NCBI GenBank assembly: GCA_965370965.1 | Contig: CBDUWQ010000005.1 | Span: 1 to 44,073 of the forward strand | Length of the DNA stretch: 44,073 nt | Origin: GH45 sp965370965 | GTDB taxonomy: Bacteria > Bacteroidota > Bacteroidia > Bacteroidales > SZUA-534 | Direction of reading: 5' to 3' | Part shown: positions 31,562 through 39,719 of the stretch, in pieces | How the letters are laid out: each line of letters opens with the position of its first letter | How positions within the stretch are numbered: position 1 is the stretch's first letter | The notes under the pieces: generated by a model | The model's input: only the letters and a program-made list of their open reading frames with translations | Database searches by the model: none | Told to the model about the DNA's origin: nothing | Position numbers and translations under genes: made by a program

Positions 31562-34039
31562 TTAAAAAACTAACGCCACTTTTAACATAAAATTCCTGCC
31601 TGCCTGTGGGAAATAATAAACCCACGATTTTTCCATACCCTGCTCATACCAATTACCTCCATAACCATTGCTTATATAATTGGTGTTTAAAAGATTATTT
31701 ACAAAAAATTGAAACTTTATTACATGGCCATTTTTAAAATCATAACCATAATCAAAGCCAATATTATTAACCAAATAGGCATCTAATTTTCTGTTGTTGT
31801 TTAATGTGTTATCAATATATTGCTTGCCAACGTATTTTGTTATTAAACTAATTCCAACATTATTAATCGGTTCATATCTAAATTGACTGGCCGCAATAAC
31901 CTCGGGTGAGTATGAAATATCTGTTTCGCCAAGCTCTCTTGCTTCGGTTGTTTTGTTCCATTCGTCATCGTAATGGGCAGAATGCTCAACATAGTCTTTT
32001 ATTTTGTTTTGCGAATATGTAAAGTTTGCATTCCAATTTAAATTATCTAAAATACTTAATCCCCATATTACCTCAACACCCCTTCTAAACGAATTTTTTA
32101 CATTTGTCATTATTGGATAACCTACGCTGTTACGCTCGCCGGTATTTACCAACTGGTTATTATAAATCATATAATATACGTTAATGCCAACCAAATATTT
32201 TACTTGTTTTATTTGGTAGCCTACTTCAATATCGTTTAGTGTTTCGTATGTAGGCTTTTGCGTGGCTCCTTTTTTTAGTGCTTCTTTTAAATCGGCACGT
32301 GCAGGCTCCCGGTTTGCTATTGCAAATGATGCATAAGCACGTTGCTGCTGGTTAATTTGATAGTTTATACCAAGTTTCGGATTTATAAATGTATAATAAT
32401 TGTCTTGATCTAATAATTCCAAATCATCATCAGAACCACGCATAGTATATTTAATATCACGCACTTGTATGTCGGCAAAAGCCGATAACTGTTTTGTAAT
32501 AGAATACTGTATTTTTAAAAACGAGCTTAAATCGGTTTTTGTGCCTTTGTTATTGTACCACTCAAAGTCGTGAGGCATGCCTGCATTAAACTTCACCCAT
32601 TTTATTTTTCCAAAATGGTCGCCATCGTACTTGTTAGCTGCAATGCCAAATGTAGCATCAATATTGCCTTTATGATAATTTAGGTTTGCTGTGGCACCAT
32701 AAAAAACATTGTCTAACCATTTTTGACGAATCATATCTGAGCTTGAAATTGTACTATCAGGAAAAATATAAGTGTAATCACCGTTTGTTATAATTGTATC
32801 ACCAATTTCAATATTATTTAAACCATAATTTAAAAAAAGATTCTCGTCACCAAAATCATCCACAGCAGGTTTATACTGCTCATAATATCCTTTTCCTGTG
32901 GTTGCATGTAGTGCGGCATTAATATTAAAATGTTTGTTTATTTCTCGCGAATACAATAACTGATAATGGTTTTGCCAGTAGTTATCGGTTTGACCGTTGT
33001 AAAATTGTTCGTTGCCGTTGTTGTCATAATATTTTCCGGCAGGATTGTAGTTGCGTATTGAGTCTATAATATAGTCGGGCACACCCCACCATGTAATTCC
33101 GGTTTTTTGTTTACCAAAAATGGCAACTGCCTTTAACATATCTGTTTTACCGTAATAAGTGCCCGAAAAATATAGTGAGCTGTGGTCGGCAAAACCGCGC
33201 TGTATGTAACCATCGGAATTAAGCTTGCTTGCCCTCACATCAAAAGCAAATTTGCCGTTTATTAGACCTGTTCCGGCAGCAATATTCTCTTTAAAGGTAT
33301 TAAATGAGCCAACCGACGATGATATTATTGCATAGGGTTTTGTCTCAATTGTTAAGGTTTGAAAATTTATTGATGCTCCAAAAGCTGCCGAGCCATTAGT
33401 TGAAGTGCCAACCCCACGCTGTATTTGAATACTGTTTACCGATGCTGTAAAATCGGGCATGTTTACCCAATAAACGCCTTGCGACTCGGCATCGTTTAAT
33501 GGCACTCCGTTTATGGTTACATTAATACGCGATATGCCTGTACCCCTAATCCTCATGCTTGAATACCCTGTACCCGTACCTGTTTCCGATGTTGCAACAA
33601 CCGATGGTGTAAGCTCCAATTGATATGGAATATCAGCTATCATATTCATTTTTTGAATATCATCTTTATGTAATGTGGTTTGAGCAACAGGTGTGTTCTC
33701 TTTGGCTCGCGATGCAACTACAATTACCTCATCCGACATTAAGCTTGTAGCTTCCAATTGAATATTAAGCTGCATGTTTTTATCCAATTGTATTTTTTCC
33801 TTATGCGTTTTAAACCCCAAATAACTTACTACTACCTTATATTCTCCCTTGCGGGGAATTAATAAAGAATACTCTCCTAAGTTGTTGGTACTTACCCCCA
33901 AAAATGTACCTTTTAGTTGTACCGATGCACCAATTAATGGTTCGGCATTTGTGTTGGTTACTTTACCCGTAAGTTTGAGCTGTGCATTTGCACAAAGACT
34001 AATGGTAATTAGCACAATAATTAAATGTATTTGTTTCAT
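31562..34039 (-). CDS. TonB-dependent outer-membrane receptor, probable thiamin importer
   Basis: An 825-residue outer-membrane receptor. Signal peptide 1-19, a carboxypeptidase-regulatory-like domain (about 21-105: TGKVTNTNAEPLIGASVQLK), plug (about 115-230: MRIRGTGISRINVTINGVP, VYWVNMPDF, IQIQRGVGTSTNGSAAFG) and a beta-barrel to the C-terminal aromatic, ending VALVF. Energy comes from TonB-ExbBD, which are not encoded here. A TPP riboswitch lies in its leader, so thiamin or a thiamin precursor is the likely substrate; such riboswitch-linked receptors are known in Bacteroidetes. No SusD partner or inner-membrane thiamin permease is next to it. Confidence 0.9.
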   Translation of the reverse strand: MKQIHLIIVLITISLCANAQLKLTGKVTNTNAEPLIGASVQLKGTFLGVSTNNLGEYSLLIPRKGEYKVVVSYLGFKTHKEKIQLDKNMQLNIQLEATSLMSDEVIVVASRAKENTPVAQTTLHKDDIQKMNMIADIPYQLELTPSVVATSETGTGTGYSSMRIRGTGISRINVTINGVPLNDAESQGVYWVNMPDFTASVNSIQIQRGVGTSTNGSAAFGASINFQTLTIETKPYAIISSSVGSFNTFKENIAAGTGLINGKFAFDVRASKLNSDGYIQRGFADHSSLYFSGTYYGKTDMLKAVAIFGKQKTGITWWGVPDYIIDSIRNYNPAGKYYDNNGNEQFYNGQTDNYWQNHYQLLYSREINKHFNINAALHATTGKGYYEQYKPAVDDFGDENLFLNYGLNNIEIGDTIITNGDYTYIFPDSTISSSDMIRQKWLDNVFYGATANLNYHKGNIDATFGIAANKYDGDHFGKIKWVKFNAGMPHDFEWYNNKGTKTDLSSFLKIQYSITKQLSAFADIQVRDIKYTMRGSDDDLELLDQDNYYTFINPKLGINYQINQQQRAYASFAIANREPARADLKEALKKGATQKPTYETLNDIEVGYQIKQVKYLVGINVYYMIYNNQLVNTGERNSVGYPIMTNVKNSFRRGVEVIWGLSILDNLNWNANFTYSQNKIKDYVEHSAHYDDEWNKTTEARELGETDISYSPEVIAASQFRYEPINNVGISLITKYVGKQYIDNTLNNNRKLDAYLVNNIGFDYGYDFKNGHVIKFQFFVNNLLNTNYISNGYGGNWYEQGMEKSWVYYFPQAGRNFMLKVALVF

Positions 34040-34086
34040 TACAATAATTTTTTAAACGATTTTTATCGTTAGTTTATAATTAATTG

Positions 34087-34180
34087 CAATGGGAGAAGTT
34101 ATCTTATTCCCTGCGCCGGCATTACCCGTATCAGGTTCAAAGGGTATGTTCTCAGCCCGTAATATTAAGGCACCCCATTG
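34087..34180 (-). promoter_or_regulatory. TPP (THI element) riboswitch
   Basis: Read on the minus strand, all conserved blocks are present in order: GGGGTGCC (34176-34169), GGCTGAGA with the CTGAGA core (34155-34150), ACCCTTTGAACCTGAT (34145-34130), GGGTAATGCC (34128-34119) and GCGCAGGGA (34116-34108). The closing helix P1 is CAATGGG (34180-34174) with CCCATTG (34093-34087). It sits 47 bp before the receptor ATG. A 6-bp hairpin (34055-34070, AACGAT/ATCGTT) lies between but has no T-run, so control of translation initiation is more likely than termination. TPP binding is expected to switch the receptor off. Confidence 0.96.
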
Positions 34181-34192
34181 TGATTTTCGATG

Positions 34193-34200
34193 CAAATGTA
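34193..34200 (-). promoter_or_regulatory. Candidate -7 box of the riboswitch-receptor transcript
   Basis: Minus-strand TACATTTG fits TAnnTTTG and ends 13 bp before the first base of riboswitch helix P1, as expected if transcription starts just ahead of the aptamer. No clear -33 box was seen. Confidence 0.5.
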
Positions 34201-34304
34201 AATATTTTTTATTATTTACACCTAAATTAACAGCAAATCAGCAAAAAAAAACTGAATATCATTTTTAGTAATATTCAGCATAAATAGCATTTTATATTTT
34301 TAAT

Positions 34305-34432
34305 AGTTCGTTAACTATTTTTAAACTTCGGAGATACAACATATTGTAAATCTTGTAAAAAATTGCGTATATTACTTATAATCAGACCTAACAAGTTTTG
34401 AAAACCTGTTAGGTCTGAAAATTTAACGAACT
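34305..34432. repeat. Nested palindrome with a 37-bp near-perfect core
   Basis: The core at 34382-34418 is two 18-nt arms around a single G, with one mismatch: TCAGACCTAACA on the left answers TGTTAGGTCTGA on the right, and GTTTT answers AAAAC at the centre. Outside it AGTTCGTTAA (34305-34314) pairs perfectly with TTAACGAACT (34423-34432). It lies after the exported-protein genes and upstream of the riboswitch transcript, so the core may be the terminator of the former. Palindromes with AACAGGTTTT-like centres are common between genes in Bacteroidota. Confidence 0.7.
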
Positions 34433-34448
34433 GTTGATTTAAAAATTG

Positions 34449-34925
34449 CTATTTAAACCCTTTTTTTCCTATTTTATGATACTCAATAATAACTGCTATA
34501 CAGCCAATAGTGTCATCATAGTCAAGTTCATCTTCAGAATTTTTATTTTCAGGTATAACAACTTCAATAATTAATGATTTTGAATCTTCAATATAAAATT
34601 GTTTCCAGTTCATTTTATCGCCTTCTGCTTGGCCATCGTACAAAACAGCACCATTGTCTTTTATCCTAAAAAATGCTCCTTTTAGCTGTTTTGCCGCACA
34701 AAGACTAACACTATATTCAAAACCACCAAAGGTGGTCATTTTAAATTCCGATGTTTGTCCAAGTTCAAACGTTCCACTTTTTGATTGTCCACTATATTTG
34801 TACGGTTCACCATAACCATCGCATCTGTCTTTCAATTTTTCACATCCCGATTGGGCTGACAGAGAGTTTGTTATTAAAAAAACAAAACTTAATATAAATA
34901 GTATTCTATATGTTAATTTATGCAT
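34449..34925 (-). CDS. Exported protein of unknown function
   Basis: I do not recognise this 158-residue protein. A signal peptide (residues 1-24, ending LSAQ) is followed by a short Cys-containing start (SGCEKLKDRCDGYG) and a predicted beta-rich domain: KSGTFELGQTSEFKMTTFGGFEYSVSL, then LKGAFFRIKDNGAVLYDG and LIIEVVIPE, an acidic loop and a last strand IGCIAVIIEYHKIG. No lipobox. It could be periplasmic or released. The gene is 19 bp downstream of a lipoprotein gene on the same strand, so the pair probably acts together. Confidence 0.78.
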   Translation of the reverse strand: MHKLTYRILFILSFVFLITNSLSAQSGCEKLKDRCDGYGEPYKYSGQSKSGTFELGQTSEFKMTTFGGFEYSVSLCAAKQLKGAFFRIKDNGAVLYDGQAEGDKMNWKQFYIEDSKSLIIEVVIPENKNSEDELDYDDTIGCIAVIIEYHKIGKKGFK

Positions 34926-34944
34926 TTTACAACTGGTTTTTTGT

Positions 34945-35829
34945 TTAGTTGATTAATTTTGTGCGTATATCAGTAACCGTATTCTTTAATAGTATAAATT
35001 GCTCTTTGGTATGCTTATATGTAACACCACCACCAATTGACATTTTGCCATCTTCGGTTTTTGAGACGTTGGCTTCCATTTTTGTGGTTTCAGCATCATC
35101 CCAAATTTTATTAATTTTTGCCAAATCAGTCAGCATTATTTCAATATCTGGATTATCATTAAAATTATTGGCATATTTATACAATTCTTTCAATCCATCA
35201 CCCTGCATAGCAACATGTTGCAGTAATTGTGAATTTTCATCATATTCATCTACGGGGGGTAATATCAAATACAACAGCTCAATGTATGATGAGTAATAAA
35301 CAAGACATAGGCTTGGCTCATTATCGTTTTCTACCATAAAGTTGGTTATTGTCATGTATAAATCATCCGATAACATTTCAAGAGAATCCAAATTGTCCAT
35401 ATTTTTAAAAATCTTTTTAAAATCAAATTCATCGTAAACGCCGGTCAAGTCTAATTTATCAGCTATATTAAAAACACTCTCTAAATATGATGTCATTAAT
35501 CCATATTGGCTAAACATATTCAAATAGGCTATGTCGGCTATATATATACCTAAACAGTTGTTGAGGGAGCTTGTTGTAAGACTGCTCTTGTAGCTTTCGG
35601 ATGAAGGAAGTAAATCAGAATTAAATTTTATGTCTGAATCCTCAAATAGTATAAATATTTCCCTCGGTGAGGGGGCACTAAATGTTGATCCAAATCCGGT
35701 AATTTGTTTTTTTGCTTTAACATTTAATGAGTCAAATTCTGTTTTTTGCGACTTATTATTGTTAGTGCAACTAATTGTAAACAGAGCTGCTAATCCTGTA
35801 AAAACGGTAAATATTAGTATCTTTTTCAT
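34945..35829 (-). CDS. Helical lipoprotein of unknown function
   Basis: A 294-residue lipoprotein with a lipobox FTISC (C21) and no family I can name. After a Ser/Pro-rich stretch (GSTFSAPSPREIF), most of the chain looks alpha-helical: LGIYIADIAYLNMFSQYGL, SVFNIADKLDLTGVYDEFDF, SYIELLYLILPPVDEYD, LLKNTVTDIRTKLIN. Helical repeats of this kind often make protein-protein scaffolds. It is the first gene of a pair with the small exported protein at 34449-34925. Confidence 0.78.
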   Translation of the reverse strand: MKKILIFTVFTGLAALFTISCTNNNKSQKTEFDSLNVKAKKQITGFGSTFSAPSPREIFILFEDSDIKFNSDLLPSSESYKSSLTTSSLNNCLGIYIADIAYLNMFSQYGLMTSYLESVFNIADKLDLTGVYDEFDFKKIFKNMDNLDSLEMLSDDLYMTITNFMVENDNEPSLCLVYYSSYIELLYLILPPVDEYDENSQLLQHVAMQGDGLKELYKYANNFNDNPDIEIMLTDLAKINKIWDDAETTKMEANVSKTEDGKMSIGGGVTYKHTKEQFILLKNTVTDIRTKLIN

Positions 35830-35903
35830 GTGTTTAAAACGTTATTGAGTTATTAATTTGTATAAAGGTAAATAAATTTTTTGTACTACTAACAATTTTG
35901 TTG

Positions 35904-38282
35904 CTATCGCGCTAAAACCTCAAAATTGCGCACCAATAATTCGCCATTATCATCAACAATTGTTACGGTATGGCTGCCACACCCTGTTATTATTTCAACT
36001 TTGTGGTTGTTTTGTGTTGTTTTTAAAAATACATCATCTAAATGCCAATAAATTATGGCATTATGCTTACGGTGTACTGCCTCAAACACTACTTTTTGCT
36101 GCTGGCGGTTTAATCCTTTCGGAATAAAAAATCTTGCATTATCAAGCGGATAAATCAAGTCCATATTAAGAGTTTCTGAACCTTGACAATTAGGATAAAA
36201 TGGCGGCAGAGGTTTATAATCGGGGTTTTTATTTTTGTAATACCATTCCATTACAGGAGGTAAAATAAACCTGCTCTCTTTTACCATTTTATTTACCTCA
36301 TAGCAGTTAGAGTTAACTTGATATTTTTTTTCATTATTGAGATAAATAAGCTTGTGAAACGGACATTTTTGTGTTCGTTCTCCATTTTGCGCAACTAAAA
36401 CAGTGTCAATTTTGGTACATATATTTAATGCTTTGTATCCTGATTTTTTGCAAACAGCCATTTGTATTAAATCGTCATAGGGTGTTAAAAACCAATCTGT
36501 TTGCGGCAGTTCCGAAAAAATATCGAACATTATTGGTGCTGCTTTGCTCGCTCCTGTAAGCCCAGGGCGGCCTTCACCATCGGCGTTGCCCACCCAAACG
36601 CCAACCACATATTGTGGGGTAACCCCTACAGCCCAAGCATCGCGATGCCCAAAACTGGTTCCGGTTTTCCATGCTATTTTTTTTGCCGATGAAAATACTT
36701 GCCAATCTTGCCCATCAACAGGACGTTGCATCTCGGTTAATGCCTCAAATGTAAGCCATATGGGACCGGCACCAAACAGGTCATACTCTTGTAACTGATT
36801 TTTGTCTTTTTGAGTGTTTTCACGCAAATAATTCGGAAAATGATAACCGCTTTTATTATACAAACCATTATTGCTGTTGTAATGATTTAAAACCCTTGCC
36901 ATGCTTGCATATACCCCTGTAAGTTCCCATAATGTTGTTTCTGCCCCACCAAGTATTATTGACAAACCATAATGGCTTGCAGATTTTGTAATTGTTGACA
37001 GGTTTAACCCTTTTAGGTTTTCGTAAAAGCGGTTAACACCAAACTTTTTTAACATTAGTACTGCCGGAATATTTAATGAGCGTGCAAGTGCGTTATTGGC
37101 AAAAACTGCACCATCGTAGCTTTTATTAAAGTTTTTTGGCGAATAGCCTGCAATGTGGGTGGGGATATCGGCAATTAATGTCATTGGCAAAATTACACCC
37201 TCTTTTTGCATAAGAGCATATAAAAATGGTTTTAGGGTACTTCCGGTGCTACGCGCCGATGTTATAATATCAACCTGCTGCCCATTTTCGGCCAATTTAT
37301 TACCCGTGGTATTGCCTACATAGGCTAATGTGTTTCCTGTTTCAACATCCAAAACCAAGGCAGCAGCATTATAAATCTTGTTTTGCAATAAAACATTATA
37401 ATGTTTGTTTATTATTCGGTTTGTATGTTTTTGTAAACGGCTGTTAATTGTGGTTGTTATGTTCTGCCCTTCAAATCCTTCGTTTGATAATCGTATTAAC
37501 AAATGTGGCGCTAAGCGTGGCAAGGGTTTAGGGCGGTTTGGCAACGGTTCGGCTTTTGCCAGTTCGCAGGTTAGTGAATCAATTATACATTTTTTATATA
37601 ATTTGTTTAACAACCGGTTTCGCTTTTTTACTAATAAATCATGGTTCCTTCCGGGAAAAATAAGCGAAGGAGCATTTGGCAATACTGCCAGTGTAGCGGT
37701 TTCGCCCCACGATAATTTATTTGGCGGTCTTCCGTAATAACGCCATGCAGCAGCATCTAACCCTACAACATTTCCGCCAAACGGAGCATTTGAAGCATAT
37801 AGCGCGAGTATATCTTTTTTTGAATATTTTAGTTCAAGCCGTAGCGCAAGGAAATATTCAATTGTTTTTTGCCATAAATTTCGCGGTTTCCCCTTTCGTG
37901 ATAAACGAATTACCTGAGCTGTTATGGTGCTGCCCCCGCTTACAACTTTTTTTGCTATTATATTTTGTTTTATTGCCCTTATTATTGAAAACAGATTTAT
38001 GCCGGGGTGGTAAAAAAAGTACCTGTCTTCAAATTGTGTTATTGCTGCCACAAATTTTGTTGGTACATTGAGGTTGTAAGGAAACCGCCACTGCCCATCA
38101 TCGGCAATTTTTGCACCAAGCAAGTTACCTGCACTATCGTTAATTACTGTGCATTTTGGTGAATTAAACAGTGGTTTTTGTAACGAGAAAATAAAAACAC
38201 CTAATAATAGCATCAATAAAATACCCGCTATTTTTAATGGTATTGATAACTTTTTCAGAAATAGTATAATATTGTCGAGCAT
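35904..38282 (-). CDS. pbpC: Penicillin-binding protein 1C (bifunctional transglycosylase/transpeptidase)
   Basis: A 792-residue membrane-anchored peptidoglycan synthase. One N-terminal transmembrane helix (about 17-34) precedes a GT51 glycosyltransferase domain with catalytic E85 (FEDRYFFYHPG), GGSTITAQ and KILALYAS-like motifs. The transpeptidase domain has the SxxK motif S-T-L-K near residue 347 (GSTLKPF), the SLN motif (ARSLNIPA) and KTG near residue 537 (WKTGTSFGHRDAW). A C-terminal BiPBP_C-type beta domain closes the protein. This order and the final domain define PBP1C, which in E. coli is accessory. The gene is divergent from the GNAT gene. Confidence 0.95.
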   Translation of the reverse strand: MLDNIILFLKKLSIPLKIAGILLMLLLGVFIFSLQKPLFNSPKCTVINDSAGNLLGAKIADDGQWRFPYNLNVPTKFVAAITQFEDRYFFYHPGINLFSIIRAIKQNIIAKKVVSGGSTITAQVIRLSRKGKPRNLWQKTIEYFLALRLELKYSKKDILALYASNAPFGGNVVGLDAAAWRYYGRPPNKLSWGETATLAVLPNAPSLIFPGRNHDLLVKKRNRLLNKLYKKCIIDSLTCELAKAEPLPNRPKPLPRLAPHLLIRLSNEGFEGQNITTTINSRLQKHTNRIINKHYNVLLQNKIYNAAALVLDVETGNTLAYVGNTTGNKLAENGQQVDIITSARSTGSTLKPFLYALMQKEGVILPMTLIADIPTHIAGYSPKNFNKSYDGAVFANNALARSLNIPAVLMLKKFGVNRFYENLKGLNLSTITKSASHYGLSIILGGAETTLWELTGVYASMARVLNHYNSNNGLYNKSGYHFPNYLRENTQKDKNQLQEYDLFGAGPIWLTFEALTEMQRPVDGQDWQVFSSAKKIAWKTGTSFGHRDAWAVGVTPQYVVGVWVGNADGEGRPGLTGASKAAPIMFDIFSELPQTDWFLTPYDDLIQMAVCKKSGYKALNICTKIDTVLVAQNGERTQKCPFHKLIYLNNEKKYQVNSNCYEVNKMVKESRFILPPVMEWYYKNKNPDYKPLPPFYPNCQGSETLNMDLIYPLDNARFFIPKGLNRQQQKVVFEAVHRKHNAIIYWHLDDVFLKTTQNNHKVEIITGCGSHTVTIVDDNGELLVRNFEVLAR

Positions 38283-38354
38283 AATCTATGTGCTTTCATT
38301 TTTTTATAATATTACTTTTTTTAAACCAAAAATCAAATGGCAATATTGTTTTAT

Positions 38355-38362
38355 TATCTTTG
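38355..38362 (+). promoter_or_regulatory. Candidate -7 box of the GNAT gene
   Basis: TATCTTTG, 26 bp before the ATG at 38389, identical to the -7 boxes proposed for nrnA and holA. The -33 element is not clear. Confidence 0.4.
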
Positions 38363-38388
38363 AATTAAATATATTTTTATGTTAGTAT

Positions 38389-38925
38389 ATGATACTTAAA
38401 AACGATAAAATAGTGTTAAGGGCATTGGAGCCTGAAGACCTTGAGTTTTTGTATTCGTGCGAAAACAATACCGGCATTTGGAATATAAGCAATACGCTTG
38501 CGCCTTATTCAAAGTACATTTTAAAACAATATATCGAAAACTCACATCACGATATTTATACCAGTAAACAGTTGCGCCTTATAATATCGGCAACCGAAAA
38601 TACTAAAAAACCTATTGGTGCTATTGATTTGTTTGATTTTGACCCATTTCATATGCGGGCAGGGGTTGGCATTTTAATCAATAAAGCATCACACAGGGAA
38701 AAGGGCTATGCTTTTGAGGCATTAAGCGAGTTAATTAAATATTGCTTTAACCATTTAAAACTACACCAGCTTTATTGTAATATTTCAGAAAGCAATAAAA
38801 AAAGCATCAAACTTTTTGAAAAAGCAGGCTTTGTAAAATGTGGCGAAAAAAAAGATTGGATTAAAACCGATAGTGGTTGGGAAAGTGAGATGGTTTATCA
38901 ACTTTTAGGATTTGCTCACAAATAG
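38389..38925 (+). CDS. GNAT N-acetyltransferase (RimJ/RimL-like)
   Basis: A 178-residue cytosolic acetyl-CoA-dependent acetyltransferase. It opens with IVLRALEPEDLEFLYSCEN, has the central strand and loop GVGILINKASHREKGYAFEALSELI (acetyl-CoA pyrophosphate loop around REKGYAFEA) and the C-terminal YCNISESNKKSIKLFEKAGFVKCGEKKDW. These match the Acetyltransf_3 branch related to RimJ/RimL and SpeG. The substrate could be a ribosomal protein N-terminus, a polyamine or a small molecule; the sequence does not decide. The ATG at 38380 leads only to a short frame, so 38389 is the start. Confidence 0.88.
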   Translation: MILKNDKIVLRALEPEDLEFLYSCENNTGIWNISNTLAPYSKYILKQYIENSHHDIYTSKQLRLIISATENTKKPIGAIDLFDFDPFHMRAGVGILINKASHREKGYAFEALSELIKYCFNHLKLHQLYCNISESNKKSIKLFEKAGFVKCGEKKDWIKTDSGWESEMVYQLLGFAHK

Positions 38926-38930
38926 TATTC

Positions 38931-38993
38931 GTGTCTTTGTGTCTTTGTGCCTTCATGGTTAAAAAAATTACAAACACCCACCAAGAAACACAA
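38931..38993. repeat. GTGTCTTT short direct repeats between convergent genes
   Basis: GTGTCTTT occurs at 38931-38938 and 38939-38946, followed by a variant GTGCCTTC. A loosely complementary CACCAAGAAACACAAA stretch lies near 38979-38995. The position between the GNAT and nuclease genes suits a weak bidirectional terminator. Confidence 0.35.
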
Positions 38994-39005
38994 AATTTAA
39001 TGATT

Positions 39006-39464
39006 TTAATTATTTACCATATCATCATAATTGGGAATTTTCTCTAAAAAAGCATATCCATTATTAATATAATCCATTTTGCAGCAAAAGTGGTTTAAAC
39101 CATTCGTAACAATCAAAAAATCAACCTGTAATTTTAGATTATATACTGAAATTTGGTCAAATGTTTTTTGTGTAATTTTAATTGCAGGAGCTTTACATTC
39201 AACAATTACCCGTGCTTTGCCATTTTTGTCAAAAGCAACTATATCACACCTTCGCAACAGTTTATTAAGTGTAAGTCCCATTTCAACCGACAGCAACCCC
39301 TTGGGAAACCCCAACTCCTGAACCATATATTGCAGAAAATTTTGCCGCACCCACTCTTCGGGGGTCAGTTTTACATGTTTTTTTCTAAAAGGGTCAAAAA
39401 TTGTATTTAATTCCCTGTTAATTTTAAACAGATGCAAATAATTAGGCAAATTTAATAAGTCCAC
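39006..39464 (-). CDS. Small HsdR_N-type PD-(D/E)XK nuclease-like protein
   Basis: A 152-residue protein matching the N-terminal nuclease domain of type I restriction R subunits (HSDR_N_2). The nuclease core is D74 (RRCDIVAF), then E89-C-K91 (VIVECKAP) and Q104 in TFDQISVYN; together these are the D, ExK and Q of the fold. E61 may be the fourth acidic residue. No helicase part, HsdM or HsdS is nearby, so this is not a restriction system. It lies next to holA and an AddA-like gene but on the opposite strand. A role in DNA repair or replication is possible by location only. Confidence 0.82.
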   Translation of the reverse strand: MDLLNLPNYLHLFKINRELNTIFDPFRKKHVKLTPEEWVRQNFLQYMVQELGFPKGLLSVEMGLTLNKLLRRCDIVAFDKNGKARVIVECKAPAIKITQKTFDQISVYNLKLQVDFLIVTNGLNHFCCKMDYINNGYAFLEKIPNYDDMVNN

Positions 39465-39651
39465 ATTAATTTGTTTTAATAAATATTCTGCAAAGTAAAA
39501 GAATCAATTCAAAAATCATGAAACCCTCACAGAGGGAAGCGATATATTTTATTTGTGCATCATCAAAGGGGCATGGATAAAATACTAACAATCTGCTCTT
39601 TAACTAATTTATATTCGAATAAAAATAGTTTTCAACAAAATATTATACCAA

Positions 39652-39682
39652 TTGTGTAAATAACCATATTAAGGTATCTTTG
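39652..39682 (+). promoter_or_regulatory. Candidate holA promoter
   Basis: TTG at 39652-39654, a 20-bp spacer and TATCTTTG at 39675-39682. Both boxes and the spacing fit the Bacteroidota housekeeping consensus. The leader to the ATG at 39720 would be about 30 nt. It would also drive the helicase gene that follows. Confidence 0.55.
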
Positions 39683-39719
39683 ATAATTATAGTTTTAATT
39701 CAACAAAATAACAAAACAG

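Noticed and set aside
34382..34418. Second integron-like site, because ACCTAAC and GTTAGGT fit the R''/R' box patterns
   Set aside because: The element is only 37 bp, almost perfectly symmetric with no bulged bases or spacer region, and no gene is placed as cassette cargo. A terminator or dispersed palindrome explains it better.
37405..38071. Overlapping plus-strand ORFs of 110 and 116 codons inside pbpC
   Set aside because: They lie wholly within the coding region of a well-defined penicillin-binding protein and read as antisense shadows without domain features.
39006..39464. Remnant of a type I restriction-modification system
   Set aside because: Only the nuclease-like domain is present, at full domain length with intact active-site residues, and no hsdM, hsdS or helicase remnants surround it.
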